Positions 24,162 to 29,148 of a stretch of DNA of 29,148 bases are shown one piece after another. The position numbers were made by a program, and so were the translations under genes. A model generated the notes under the pieces. The model did not search any database. It saw nothing but the letters and a program-made list of their open reading frames with translations, and had not been told where the DNA came from. The DNA comes from Candidatus Nanosyncoccus nanoralicus. Its GTDB lineage: Bacteria; Patescibacteriota; Saccharimonadia; Saccharimonadales; Saccharimonadaceae. Every line of letters starts with the position of its first letter. Positions within the stretch are counted from its first letter, which is position 1. The DNA is taken from contig NZ_PRLL01000005.1 in the NCBI RefSeq assembly GCF_004138405.1, forward strand, positions 1-29,148, read 5' to 3'.

Positions 24162-25394
24162 ATGGATAATCTGAATACTCCGGGTGTGGATTTTACGCCA
24201 AATGCGGATGGCGGCGTGAAGATGAATGATGGAAACCAGCCGAATAATGAGGTAGGGACGAATTCGGTATTCAAGGTTTTTGGTGAAGTAAAGAAGATTG
24301 ACTATAATCAAGAACTAGTCGATCAGCAAATCAATATGAATCCGACGGAGAAGAGAATTTACGAGCCTCTAACTGGGAGTAGTGTGGTGGTGGATACAGT
24401 GCAGGAAAATAGGGTACCTGAAAATGGGTTCCCGGCAGGGTATGGGCCGAATGCAGATTTCAAGAGAATTGAAAAACCGAAGAAACCGAAGTTGGGAGAA
24501 AGAATTAAGCGTTCTTTTGGTGAGCTGACGAAGATACAGAAGAGGCTACTAATTATTATCCCGTCAGCAGTGGTGGGATTAATTGTAGTTTTTTCGATAG
24601 TTGCAAGTATTACGGGGATGTTTTCAACCGATTACTCAAAAACTTACAGTGTGGCGAAGGCGATTAAGAGTGACCTACAAAAACTAAGAAGTAATGTGAA
24701 CTGTGATAAGGTAACAGAATATAATGACAATACCTTCACCTCTATGGAGATATATCAGGGATATATTGAGGGATGCAAAAAAAATAGTCAGGGAGTAAAT
24801 GCGCAGTTGATCGAAGAAATGGGAGACACGGCCGGGGTCTTGAAGGATATCGAGGTAAATCGTCGATTTGAGGCGTTTAAGGTGGCGTTGAATGAGTCTA
24901 AGGCAAGTAGCGCGGAAGTAGAAAAGACTCTGGATCTTTATTCGTTGTGGCATAATTGGTTAATTGTGGAATCGTCTGGAGATAAAACTCACAACGGTTT
25001 TGAATGGAGTGAGTCAGAAATTAAGGAAGCAGCAAAAATTTTGGTGGAATCTGGAAATGAAAGATTGGTGTCGTATGGCAATGCATGGATTAACTTAAAA
25101 ACAGAGGTGGCGAAAGCGGCTTATAAATTCTATCATTCTTCTGAGGAGACTGAAGTAGTGGATTATGTGGAAGCAAAGAACGATTTAGAAGCGAAAAAGA
25201 ATGCATTTATACAATTTCAAAAGGAGAAGAGGCCGGATGTGTTGACGGAATTCCCGTTACAGCTGGTTGATCTTGCAAATATTTCGGTGAAATTTGAGGA
25301 AATGTATAGTTTTATTCGGGAAACTTATCAAAAAAATTACAATAAAAAGGTCGGGGGATGTAAGGAATTGATTAACGCGGTAATTTGTGATTAA
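24162..25394 (+). CDS. Unknown single-pass membrane protein
   Basis: I do not recognise a family. The 410-aa protein has a long hydrophilic N-terminus (1-125; Asn/Gly/Pro-rich, then a basic patch KRIEKPKKPKLGERIKR), one membrane helix (about 129-151), and a mainly helical extracytoplasmic domain (about 155-410). Cysteines lie in SNVNCDKVTEY, IEGCKKNS, GGCKELINAVICD, suggesting two disulfides. Topology resembles the pilus platform proteins and other CPR envelope proteins but there is no specific motif. Leaderless ATG at 24162. It stands alone between the recombinase and ndk. Confidence 0.7.
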   Translation: MDNLNTPGVDFTPNADGGVKMNDGNQPNNEVGTNSVFKVFGEVKKIDYNQELVDQQINMNPTEKRIYEPLTGSSVVVDTVQENRVPENGFPAGYGPNADFKRIEKPKKPKLGERIKRSFGELTKIQKRLLIIIPSAVVGLIVVFSIVASITGMFSTDYSKTYSVAKAIKSDLQKLRSNVNCDKVTEYNDNTFTSMEIYQGYIEGCKKNSQGVNAQLIEEMGDTAGVLKDIEVNRRFEAFKVALNESKASSAEVEKTLDLYSLWHNWLIVESSGDKTHNGFEWSESEIKEAAKILVESGNERLVSYGNAWINLKTEVAKAAYKFYHSSEETEVVDYVEAKNDLEAKKNAFIQFQKEKRPDVLTEFPLQLVDLANISVKFEEMYSFIRETYQKNYNKKVGGCKELINAVICD

Positions 25395-25405
25395 GACTAC
25401 GAGTT

Positions 25406-25427
25406 GCGCCTGGATGAGAGTAGGCGT
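25406..25427 (+). other. Short stem-loop after the 24162 gene
   Basis: GCGCCT (25406-25411) pairs with AGGCGT (25422-25427), including one G-U pair, with a 10-nt loop. It has no T-tract, so at best it is a weak or rho-assisted terminator. Confidence 0.3.
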
Positions 25428-25443
25428 GGAATGGCTTGACTGG

Positions 25444-25455
25444 TTGTGTTATAAT
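25444..25455 (+). promoter_or_regulatory. Extended -10 promoter of ndk
   Basis: TTGTGTTATAAT is identical to the pilM promoter core; the hexamer TATAAT is at 25450-25455. A nearby TTGACT (25436-25441) is too close to be its -35. The leader of about 29 nt contains a 4-bp hairpin GAGC-ATA-GCTC (25469-25479) just before the ribosome site GGGAG (25481-25485) and the ATG at 25491. Confidence 0.65.
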
Positions 25456-25490
25456 CAGAAAAATGTAAGAGCATAGCTCAGGGAGTACGT

Positions 25491-26039
25491 ATGTCAGAAG
25501 ATAAACCTACTAATAAACAAAAGGAGGTCGATCTTGCCGACTTCGTGCAAAGAACTCTTGTGATCTTTAAGCCAGATTCAGTTCAACGTGGTATCGTGGG
25601 AGAGATCTTGCAACGCTTTGAGCGTGTGGGACTAAAAATTGTTGGCATGAAGATGGTAAGCCCAGACCAGGTACTATTTAAGAAACATTATGAAGATATT
25701 GGAAAGTTGATTTCACGTCGTGGTGAGGAGACTTTTATGTATAATCTGGATTATATGATGTCTGGTCCAATTATTGCAATGTGCCTTGAAGGAGTGGAGG
25801 CGGTAGCTTTGGTGCGTAAGATTGTTGGCCCAACTGAGCCAAAATCTGCGGATATGGGTACAATTCGTGGTGATTTTTCTCACATGAGTTTTGGTTATTC
25901 TAATGCAAAAAAGATTGGTGTACCTAATCTTGTACATGCTTCAGGAAATCCAGAAGAGGCAGAGGAAGAAGTGAGGCTATGGTTCACTGATGCTGAACTT
26001 TATGATTACGAAGATTTGAACGAAAAATATACTCGCTAA
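25491..26039 (+). CDS. ndk: Nucleoside diphosphate kinase
   Basis: Transfers phosphate between nucleoside tri- and diphosphates. The 182-aa protein is longer than usual (about 140-150), with about 20 extra N-terminal residues and an insertion around KKHYEDIGKLISRRGEETFMYNLDY. It keeps ATP-site K27 (TLVIFKPDS), the RGD(F)S loop and the phosphorylated H149 in NLVHASGNPEEAEEEV, the counterpart of NxxHGSDS. The GSD part is altered to ASGN. It completes the thymidine-to-dTTP route begun by tdk and tmk. Ndk proteins with similar insertions occur in archaea and some CPR. Confidence 0.93.
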   Translation: MSEDKPTNKQKEVDLADFVQRTLVIFKPDSVQRGIVGEILQRFERVGLKIVGMKMVSPDQVLFKKHYEDIGKLISRRGEETFMYNLDYMMSGPIIAMCLEGVEAVALVRKIVGPTEPKSADMGTIRGDFSHMSFGYSNAKKIGVPNLVHASGNPEEAEEEVRLWFTDAELYDYEDLNEKYTR

Positions 26040-26052
26040 GATAGTGAAGTAT

Positions 26053-26064
26053 ATATGGTATAAT
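26053..26064 (+). promoter_or_regulatory. Extended -10 promoter of tRNA-Arg
   Basis: ATATGGTATAAT, with TATAAT at 26059-26064, lies 12 nt before the tRNA. No -35 match is visible. It probably also serves the bacterial-PH gene, which has no promoter of its own. Confidence 0.65.
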
Positions 26065-26075
26065 TAATTTGTGTT

Positions 26076-26151
26076 GGCCTGGTAGCTCAATGGATAGAGC
26101 AGCTCCGTCCTAAGGAGAAGGTTGCGAGTTCGACCCCCGCCCGGGTCACCA
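26076..26151 (+). tRNA. tRNA-Arg (anticodon CCT)
   Basis: Cloverleaf: acceptor GGCCTGG pairs CCGGGTC (two G-U pairs), D stem GCTC/GAGC, anticodon loop GTCCTAA with anticodon CCT reading AGG, T loop TTCGACC, and an encoded CCA at 26149-26151. The outermost anticodon-stem pair is G-A, and the T stem holds one A-C mismatch. Its closing CCA lies 14 nt before the next start codon. Confidence 0.9.
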
Positions 26152-26165
26152 TAAATTGAAATTAT

Positions 26166-26651
26166 ATGACAAAATTAGTATTTGATGGGCAACGAGAAGG
26201 GGAAGAAGTTAAGTTTATTTTTCGTCGCCATTTTTCAACAGCAAAAGCGGGAATTATTTTTCTAGTATTGATGATAATGCTAGGAATAATTCCGCTTTTT
26301 TTGTGGCAGAATGATCTAAGAATGCTGTGGATTTTTCTGGGGTTTGTGTTTGTGGGGGTGTGTGGTTTTTTCTATGCATACATGATGTGGTATTTTTCGG
26401 TTTATATCGTAACAGACCAAAGAATTAGACAGGTTTCACAAAAAGGTTTATTCAAGAAAACTGTAGTGGATCTGGGGTTAGACAAAATCCAGAGCATTTC
26501 TTACGGAATCACTTCGGTGGTTGGGGGGATTTTAGGTTATGGAACAATTTTAATTCAAACTGGTGTGGGTGATCTAGTGATTTCAGTAGTGGGGAAACCG
26601 GCGCAGATTTATGAAAAATTGCAGAATGTCGTGGCAAAAAATACAAAGTAG
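26166..26651 (+). CDS. Bacterial PH-domain (YdbS/DUF304-type) membrane protein
   Basis: A 161-aa protein with two membrane helices (about 27-47 and 51-76) and a cytoplasmic bacterial pleckstrin-homology domain, seen in YIVTDQRIRQVSQKG and the strand set VVDLGLDKIQSISYG followed by GGILGYGTILIQTG. Molecular role is unknown in this family. No Shine-Dalgarno is seen before the ATG at 26166, which lies 14 nt after the tRNA-Arg CCA. Transcription probably comes from the tRNA promoter, so 3' maturation of the tRNA would leave a nearly leaderless mRNA. The foldase gene follows after 18 nt. Confidence 0.8.
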   Translation: MTKLVFDGQREGEEVKFIFRRHFSTAKAGIIFLVLMIMLGIIPLFLWQNDLRMLWIFLGFVFVGVCGFFYAYMMWYFSVYIVTDQRIRQVSQKGLFKKTVVDLGLDKIQSISYGITSVVGGILGYGTILIQTGVGDLVISVVGKPAQIYEKLQNVVAKNTK

Positions 26652-26669
26652 AGAAGAGGAGAAATAAGA

Positions 26670-27737
26670 GTGAAGAAACAAGAACAAAATGATGAAAAAA
26701 AGCCATCAATTATCAAACGTTTAAAACAGCGTAAAGAGCAGAAGGAAATTGAGGAATTTAAAAATAAGACAGAGCTTGAGCGGGTCGAAGAGAGACGCGA
26801 AGAAGTTTTATCGAAGGGGCGAAAGTTTAAATATCCTCTACAATATGCTAAATATCGTATTGTAACGTTGACTATTGTGATCTCTTTGGTGGCAGTAATG
26901 TTGTTTGGTGGATTCTTGTACCTATCTCTATATAAGTGGCAGAGTACAGATTCAGTACTTTATAGACTTACTCAGCTGGTGCCGCTACCTGTGGCTTCAG
27001 TAGATGGTGAGCGTGTACGATACTCTGATTATTTGATGATTTATAAGAGTACGATTACGCCAATTGAACAACAGCAAGGGAAGTTGGGCAATGATAAAGA
27101 TGCTTCGTCAATGATGAATCATTACAAAAGAATGTCCTTAACTGAGGCGGAGAATTATGCCTATGCCTTGAAATTGGCGGCTGAGCATCATTTGACCGTG
27201 GATAAAGACGAGATTGACCGTGCGCTCGATAAGCATCGTAAGATTGGCGGAGTAGAGAGAAGTGAGGAGAGTTTTAAGAAAATCCTAGAGGACAACTTTG
27301 GTCTATCCGTTAAAGAGTATCGCAGGATGCTTTACCTTTCCTTAATGAAAGAAAAAGTATCACAACAGATTGATAAGGAAGCGATTAGAATTTCGGAGAC
27401 TGTACAGGCGGGAGTAAAGGCGGGAAAAAATTTAAAGGCTATTGCCGATGAGCTTGGTGAAAAAGTTTTATATGAGGAGACCGGGGGATTGGTTGATAAG
27501 TTGAATGTTGACGGGGGTAGGGCTGGAATCGCGATGGGTCTTGAGGCGGGGCAGACTTCAGATCGTGTGATGTCTTCGTCTGGTGATGGATACTATTTTG
27601 TGACATTGATTAACAAAACTGAATCACAAGTGAATTATACGTCAATCAAGATTCCGTTTTTGGAGTTTAATAAACAAGTGAAACAAATTCGTGAAGGGGG
27701 ACTGGTACGAGAAATGATTAGTTTGAAGGACGAATAG
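26670..27737 (+). CDS. SurA/PrsA-like membrane-anchored foldase
   Basis: Probable extracytoplasmic chaperone or peptidyl-prolyl isomerase. The 355-aa protein has a highly charged cytoplasmic N-terminus (1-65), one membrane helix (about 67-91), a SurA-N-type helical domain (VASVDGERVRYSDYLMIYK, then AENYAYALKLAAEHHLTVDKDEIDRAL and SFKKILEDNFGLSVKEYRRML) and a shortened parvulin-like domain (about 245-335: KNLKAIADEL, GGLVDKL, LEAGQTSDRVMSSSGDGYYFVTLINK). The parvulin part is short and degenerate, so isomerase activity is doubtful and chaperone function more likely. GTG at 26670 has AGGAG 8 nt upstream. It could assist folding of secreted pilins, but nothing links them directly. Confidence 0.75.
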   Translation: MKKQEQNDEKKPSIIKRLKQRKEQKEIEEFKNKTELERVEERREEVLSKGRKFKYPLQYAKYRIVTLTIVISLVAVMLFGGFLYLSLYKWQSTDSVLYRLTQLVPLPVASVDGERVRYSDYLMIYKSTITPIEQQQGKLGNDKDASSMMNHYKRMSLTEAENYAYALKLAAEHHLTVDKDEIDRALDKHRKIGGVERSEESFKKILEDNFGLSVKEYRRMLYLSLMKEKVSQQIDKEAIRISETVQAGVKAGKNLKAIADELGEKVLYEETGGLVDKLNVDGGRAGIAMGLEAGQTSDRVMSSSGDGYYFVTLINKTESQVNYTSIKIPFLEFNKQVKQIREGGLVREMISLKDE

Positions 27738-27753
27738 AGAATATCGTATCAAT

Positions 27754-27784
27754 AAAAAAGATCCCTGGAAGAGGGATTTTTTTG
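27754..27784. terminator. Bidirectional rho-independent terminator
   Basis: ATCCCT (27761-27766), loop GGAAG, AGGGAT (27772-27777), with a preceding A6 and a following T-run. It serves the foldase gene (+) and the convergent tRNA-Gly (-). Confidence 0.85.
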
Positions 27785-27793
27785 ACAAAAAAA

Positions 27794-27868
27794 TGGTGCG
27801 AGTAGAGGGAGTCGAACCCTCGTCTCTTCCTTGGGAAGGAAGCATAATAGCCGTTATACGATACTCGC
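27794..27868 (-). tRNA. tRNA-Gly (anticodon CCC)
   Basis: Minus strand: acceptor GCGAGTA pairs TACTCGC, anticodon stem CTTCC/GGAAG around loop TTCCCAA (anticodon CCC reading GGG), T loop TTCGACT, discriminator A and encoded CCA (27796-27794). The D arm resembles E. coli glyT, including the same U-U pair. Confidence 0.92.
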
Positions 27869-27878
27869 TTATGTAGTT

Positions 27879-27890
27879 ATTTTAGCATAA
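27879..27890 (-). promoter_or_regulatory. Extended -10 promoter of tRNA-Gly
   Basis: TTATGCTAAAAT on the minus strand, hexamer at 27884-27879. It is identical over 12 bases to the pilT promoter and places the start 4 or so bases before the tRNA. Confidence 0.6.
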
Positions 27891-27914
27891 TTTAAAGAAG
27901 ATAGAGAAAAAGTC

Positions 27915-27943
27915 TTGCACAATCGAGGACAATAAAGTATACT
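27915..27943 (+). promoter_or_regulatory. Sigma-70 promoter of tRNA-Asp
   Basis: -35 TTGCAC (27915-27920), 17-nt spacer, -10 TATACT (27938-27943), with a predicted start just before the tRNA at 27953. It is one of the few here with a recognisable -35. Confidence 0.7.
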
Positions 27944-27952
27944 ACTGGTATT

Positions 27953-28029
27953 GGATTCGTAGCTCAGTTGGTTAGAGCGCCGCCCTGTCACGGCGGAGGT
28001 CGCGAGTTCGAGTCTCGTCGGATCCGCCA
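27953..28029 (+). tRNA. tRNA-Asp (anticodon GTC)
   Basis: Acceptor GGATTCG pairs CGGATCC, D stem GCTC/GAGC, anticodon stem CCGCC/GGCGG around CTGTCAC (anticodon GTC), T stem GCGAG/CTCGT, discriminator G, encoded CCA (28027-28029). All stems are intact. Confidence 0.97.
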
Positions 28030-28031
28030 TT

Positions 28032-28053
28032 ACAGCTTTAGGGCTGTTTTTTC
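28032..28053 (+). terminator. Terminator of tRNA-Asp
   Basis: ACAGC (28032-28036) pairs with GCTGT (28043-28047) with a 6-nt loop, followed by a T-run. There is no matching A-tract for the opposite strand, so it works for the tRNA only. Confidence 0.75.
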
Positions 28054-28066
28054 TTGTTTAAATTTT

Positions 28067-28951
28067 TTATTCAATAATGGAATTATCTATATACTTTTGA
28101 TAGTGTTTTTCGGAATTTGAAGAAAGCACCCAGCAGAGCACAGGGTGAGATTGGCGGTAATTTTGAATATGATTGTTTTGAATATTTTTTTTATCGACGG
28201 AAAGAAAATCCGGCTTAAGCCATGAGTTGAAGGGGAATTTTAGAAGAGATAAACCTAAATAATAAAGAGGATTTGGATGACTGGGAATAAGTAGGCCAGA
28301 GGGGATATTTGGACAATAATGAAGAAACCAGTGCACGATGCGCGGGTCAAAACTTTTGATGAAGATAGGGGCGTTTTGGTGTTGGTCTTGATATTTTTGA
28401 AGTAGGCTTGCGGTTTGTTGGCAGAAACGACGATAATTAACATTGAATTCAGATTTAAGTTCGATAAGGAGGGGAGTTTTGCCGGCGATAAGTTGAAGTG
28501 CGGATTCTAGTGTGGGGATCCTAGCGACGTATTCTTTGGGGAAAGGATTTTTTGACTGCTGAGAGGTGGAAAGAAGCTGGAGTTCTTGAATACTAGTTAA
28601 AGTACTATGTTTAATTTTTTGAGAGACTTGAGTAAGTCGATAAGTGTCATTGTCGTGAAAAATAACAAGGTGACGGTCATTCGTATAGTGAAGGTCAAGT
28701 TCGATGGCTAGTTGATTTTGAATAGCAAGTTGAAAGGAGGCAAGGGTGTTTTCAGGGATGAAAAGGTAGGGCTGATGAGGAGATGGAACGTTGGGGTATT
28801 TTTGATAGGTTGATGGATTAAGGAAACCATGTACGCCACGGTGTGCAAATGGGCGACTCGTAAGTGCGGCAAGCTGAGGCTGTTTTAGTTTATCCTCAGG
28901 GGGAAGTGCTGGGCTCAAGTGGGGTTTTCGTTGGGCTAGAAAATGTTTCAT
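28067..28951 (-). CDS. Glycerophosphodiester phosphodiesterase family protein
   Basis: Hydrolyses glycerophosphodiesters to glycerol-3-phosphate and an alcohol. The 294-aa protein has the GDPD TIM-barrel motifs: HRG at 37-39, PENTLASF (66-73, E67), ELDLHYTND (E84, D86) and FHD (H99, D100), then IELKSE in a later strand. No signal peptide is seen, so it is probably cytoplasmic. The protein is unusually rich in Gln, His, Pro and Asn, which may reflect its location on the C-rich strand opposite most genes. The ATG at 28951 lies inside the divergent tRNA-Thr promoter, with no Shine-Dalgarno; a weak TG-TTAGAT at 28966-28958 could drive a leaderless mRNA. Confidence 0.88.
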   Translation of the reverse strand: MKHFLAQRKPHLSPALPPEDKLKQPQLAALTSRPFAHRGVHGFLNPSTYQKYPNVPSPHQPYLFIPENTLASFQLAIQNQLAIELDLHYTNDRHLVIFHDNDTYRLTQVSQKIKHSTLTSIQELQLLSTSQQSKNPFPKEYVARIPTLESALQLIAGKTPLLIELKSEFNVNYRRFCQQTASLLQKYQDQHQNAPIFIKSFDPRIVHWFLHYCPNIPSGLLIPSHPNPLYYLGLSLLKFPFNSWLKPDFLSVDKKNIQNNHIQNYRQSHPVLCWVLSSNSEKHYQKYIDNSIIE

Positions 28952-28959
28952 GATATAAT
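28931..28959 (+). promoter_or_regulatory. Promoter of tRNA-Thr
   Basis: -35-like TTGGGC (28931-28936), 17-nt spacer, extended -10 TG-A-TATAAT (28951-28959). It overlaps the start of the divergent phosphodiesterase gene. Transcription would pass through the tRNA and on into the CRISPR-like repeat unless terminated. Confidence 0.6.
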
Positions 28960-28969
28960 CTAATCAGGT

Positions 28970-29042
28970 GCCATTGTAGCTCAGTTGGTAGAGCAGCTCA
29001 TTCGTAACGAGCAGGTCACAGGTTCGATCCCTGCAATCGGCA
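28970..29042 (+). tRNA. tRNA-Thr-like gene (anticodon CGT), structurally irregular
   Basis: D arm GCTC/GAGC, anticodon loop TTCGTAA (anticodon CGT) and T loop TTCGATC are normal and the body resembles E. coli thrW. The acceptor is not: 5' GCCATTG faces 3' CAATCGGC, which pairs only if C29038 is bulged out, and that leaves a 4-bp T stem. The anticodon stem ends in an A-C mismatch (29000/29008). Unlike the other three tRNAs here, no CCA is encoded (discriminator A29042 is followed by TTA). It may be a working but unusual tRNA, a decayed copy, or a sequencing slip of one base. Confidence 0.65.
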
Positions 29043-29044
29043 TT

Positions 29045-29063
29045 ACGTCAAAGCAAAAGACGT
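29045..29063 (+). other. Small hairpin after the tRNA-Thr-like gene
   Basis: ACGTC (29045-29049) pairs with GACGT (29059-29063) around a 9-nt loop, without a T-tract. It lies between the tRNA and the CRISPR-like repeat and could mark a processing point or be chance. Confidence 0.3.
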
Positions 29064-29069
29064 TAAAAC

Positions 29070-29102
29070 TCATCGTACAATTTTAGGTACGTGGATTGAA
29101 AT
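29070..29102 (+). CRISPR. Single CRISPR-repeat-like unit, type I-C style, at window edge
   Basis: The last 12 bases, GTGGATTGAAAT (29091-29102), match the conserved 3' end of type I-C repeats as I know them. A stem CGTAC (29074-29078) / GTACG (29087-29091) with an 8-nt loop directly precedes TGGATTGAAAT, which is the I-C layout, and a 33-nt unit is the right length. Only one unit is visible: 46 nt follow before the window ends, about one spacer, and no second full copy or cas gene can be seen. The orientation implies transcription in the + direction from the tRNA side. Confidence 0.45.
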
Positions 29103-29148
29103 AGTGTGCTTATTTGTGTAGCTTTCATCGAAAAAACTATACAAAACT

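Noticed and set aside
24126-24311. N-terminal extension of the recombinase to 24311
   Set aside because: The extra 62 residues are a low-complexity Ile/Arg/His run antisense to the 24162 gene and cross its promoter; the standard Xer N-terminus starts at 24125.
23181-25394. Integrated mobile element carried by the tyrosine recombinase
   Set aside because: No flanking direct repeats, no tRNA at the junction, no excisionase or cargo; size and motifs fit chromosomal XerC/D.
29143-29148. AAAACT at the window end as the start of a second CRISPR repeat
   Set aside because: The same six bases precede the first unit (29065-29070), giving a 78-nt period, but six bases are too few and 78 nt is long for type I-C.

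Overview
The window looks like a piece of chromosome from a small-genome Candidate Phyla Radiation bacterium, most likely a Saccharibacterium (TM7) or close relative. This is inference from content: low-GC DNA, dense + strand operons with 1-nt start/stop overlaps, a Gram-positive-like type IV pilus (T4P) set, a T4SS-pilin-like protein, thymidine/nucleotide salvage genes instead of visible de novo genes, and many short membrane proteins. TGA ends real genes here (znuC, the zinc-ribbon gene), so the UGA=Gly code of Gracilibacteria/Absconditabacteria does not apply.

Layout. 40-2468: primary sigma factor rpoD, a T4SS-pilin-like protein and a diacylglycerol-kinase-family protein. 2493-11748: the T4P assembly block pilM-pilN-pilO-(PilP-position protein)-pilB-pilT-pilC, running directly into an RNase HI gene and a CYTH-like gene. 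11792-13040: a protein resembling the DUF4868/KwaB family plus a tiny zinc-ribbon protein. 13106-15719: a zinc/manganese ABC importer (znuA, znuC, znuB) behind an 11-bp inverted repeat. 15815-19409: a two-subunit ABC exporter with one degenerate and one canonical ATPase site. 19459-21381: tdk, tmk, ung. 21425-23146: a type IV pilin (- strand) divergent from its prepilin peptidase pilD. 23181-25394: a XerC/D-type recombinase divergent from an unknown membrane protein. 25491-27737: ndk, tRNA-Arg, a bacterial-PH protein and a SurA/PrsA-like foldase. 27794-29042: tRNA-Gly (-), tRNA-Asp, a glycerophosphodiesterase (-) and a structurally odd tRNA-Thr, followed at the very edge by a sequence that looks like a type I-C CRISPR repeat.

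How it works together. The pilus genes form a near-complete machine: PilM/N/O platform, PilB extension motor, PilT retraction motor, PilC inner-membrane platform, pilin, and PilD to process it. Two adjacent platform proteins each carry an EF-hand-type calcium loop enclosed by two cysteines exactly 17 residues apart, suggesting a calcium-sensing or calcium-stabilised pilus. Tdk, Tmk and Ndk convert scavenged thymidine to dTTP, fitting a host-dependent lifestyle.

Expression. At least eleven sites match an extended -10 (T-T-R-T-G-N-TATAAT), usually without a recognisable -35. They fall into two classes: a -10 about 7 nt before an ATG/GTG with no Shine-Dalgarno (leaderless: rpoD, pilM, pilD, xerC-like, the 24162 gene), and a -10 followed by a leader with a Shine-Dalgarno (pilT, the DUF4868-like gene, tdk, ndk). 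No stretch over 300 bases lacks a gene; the last 106 bases hold only the CRISPR-like repeat and small hairpins.
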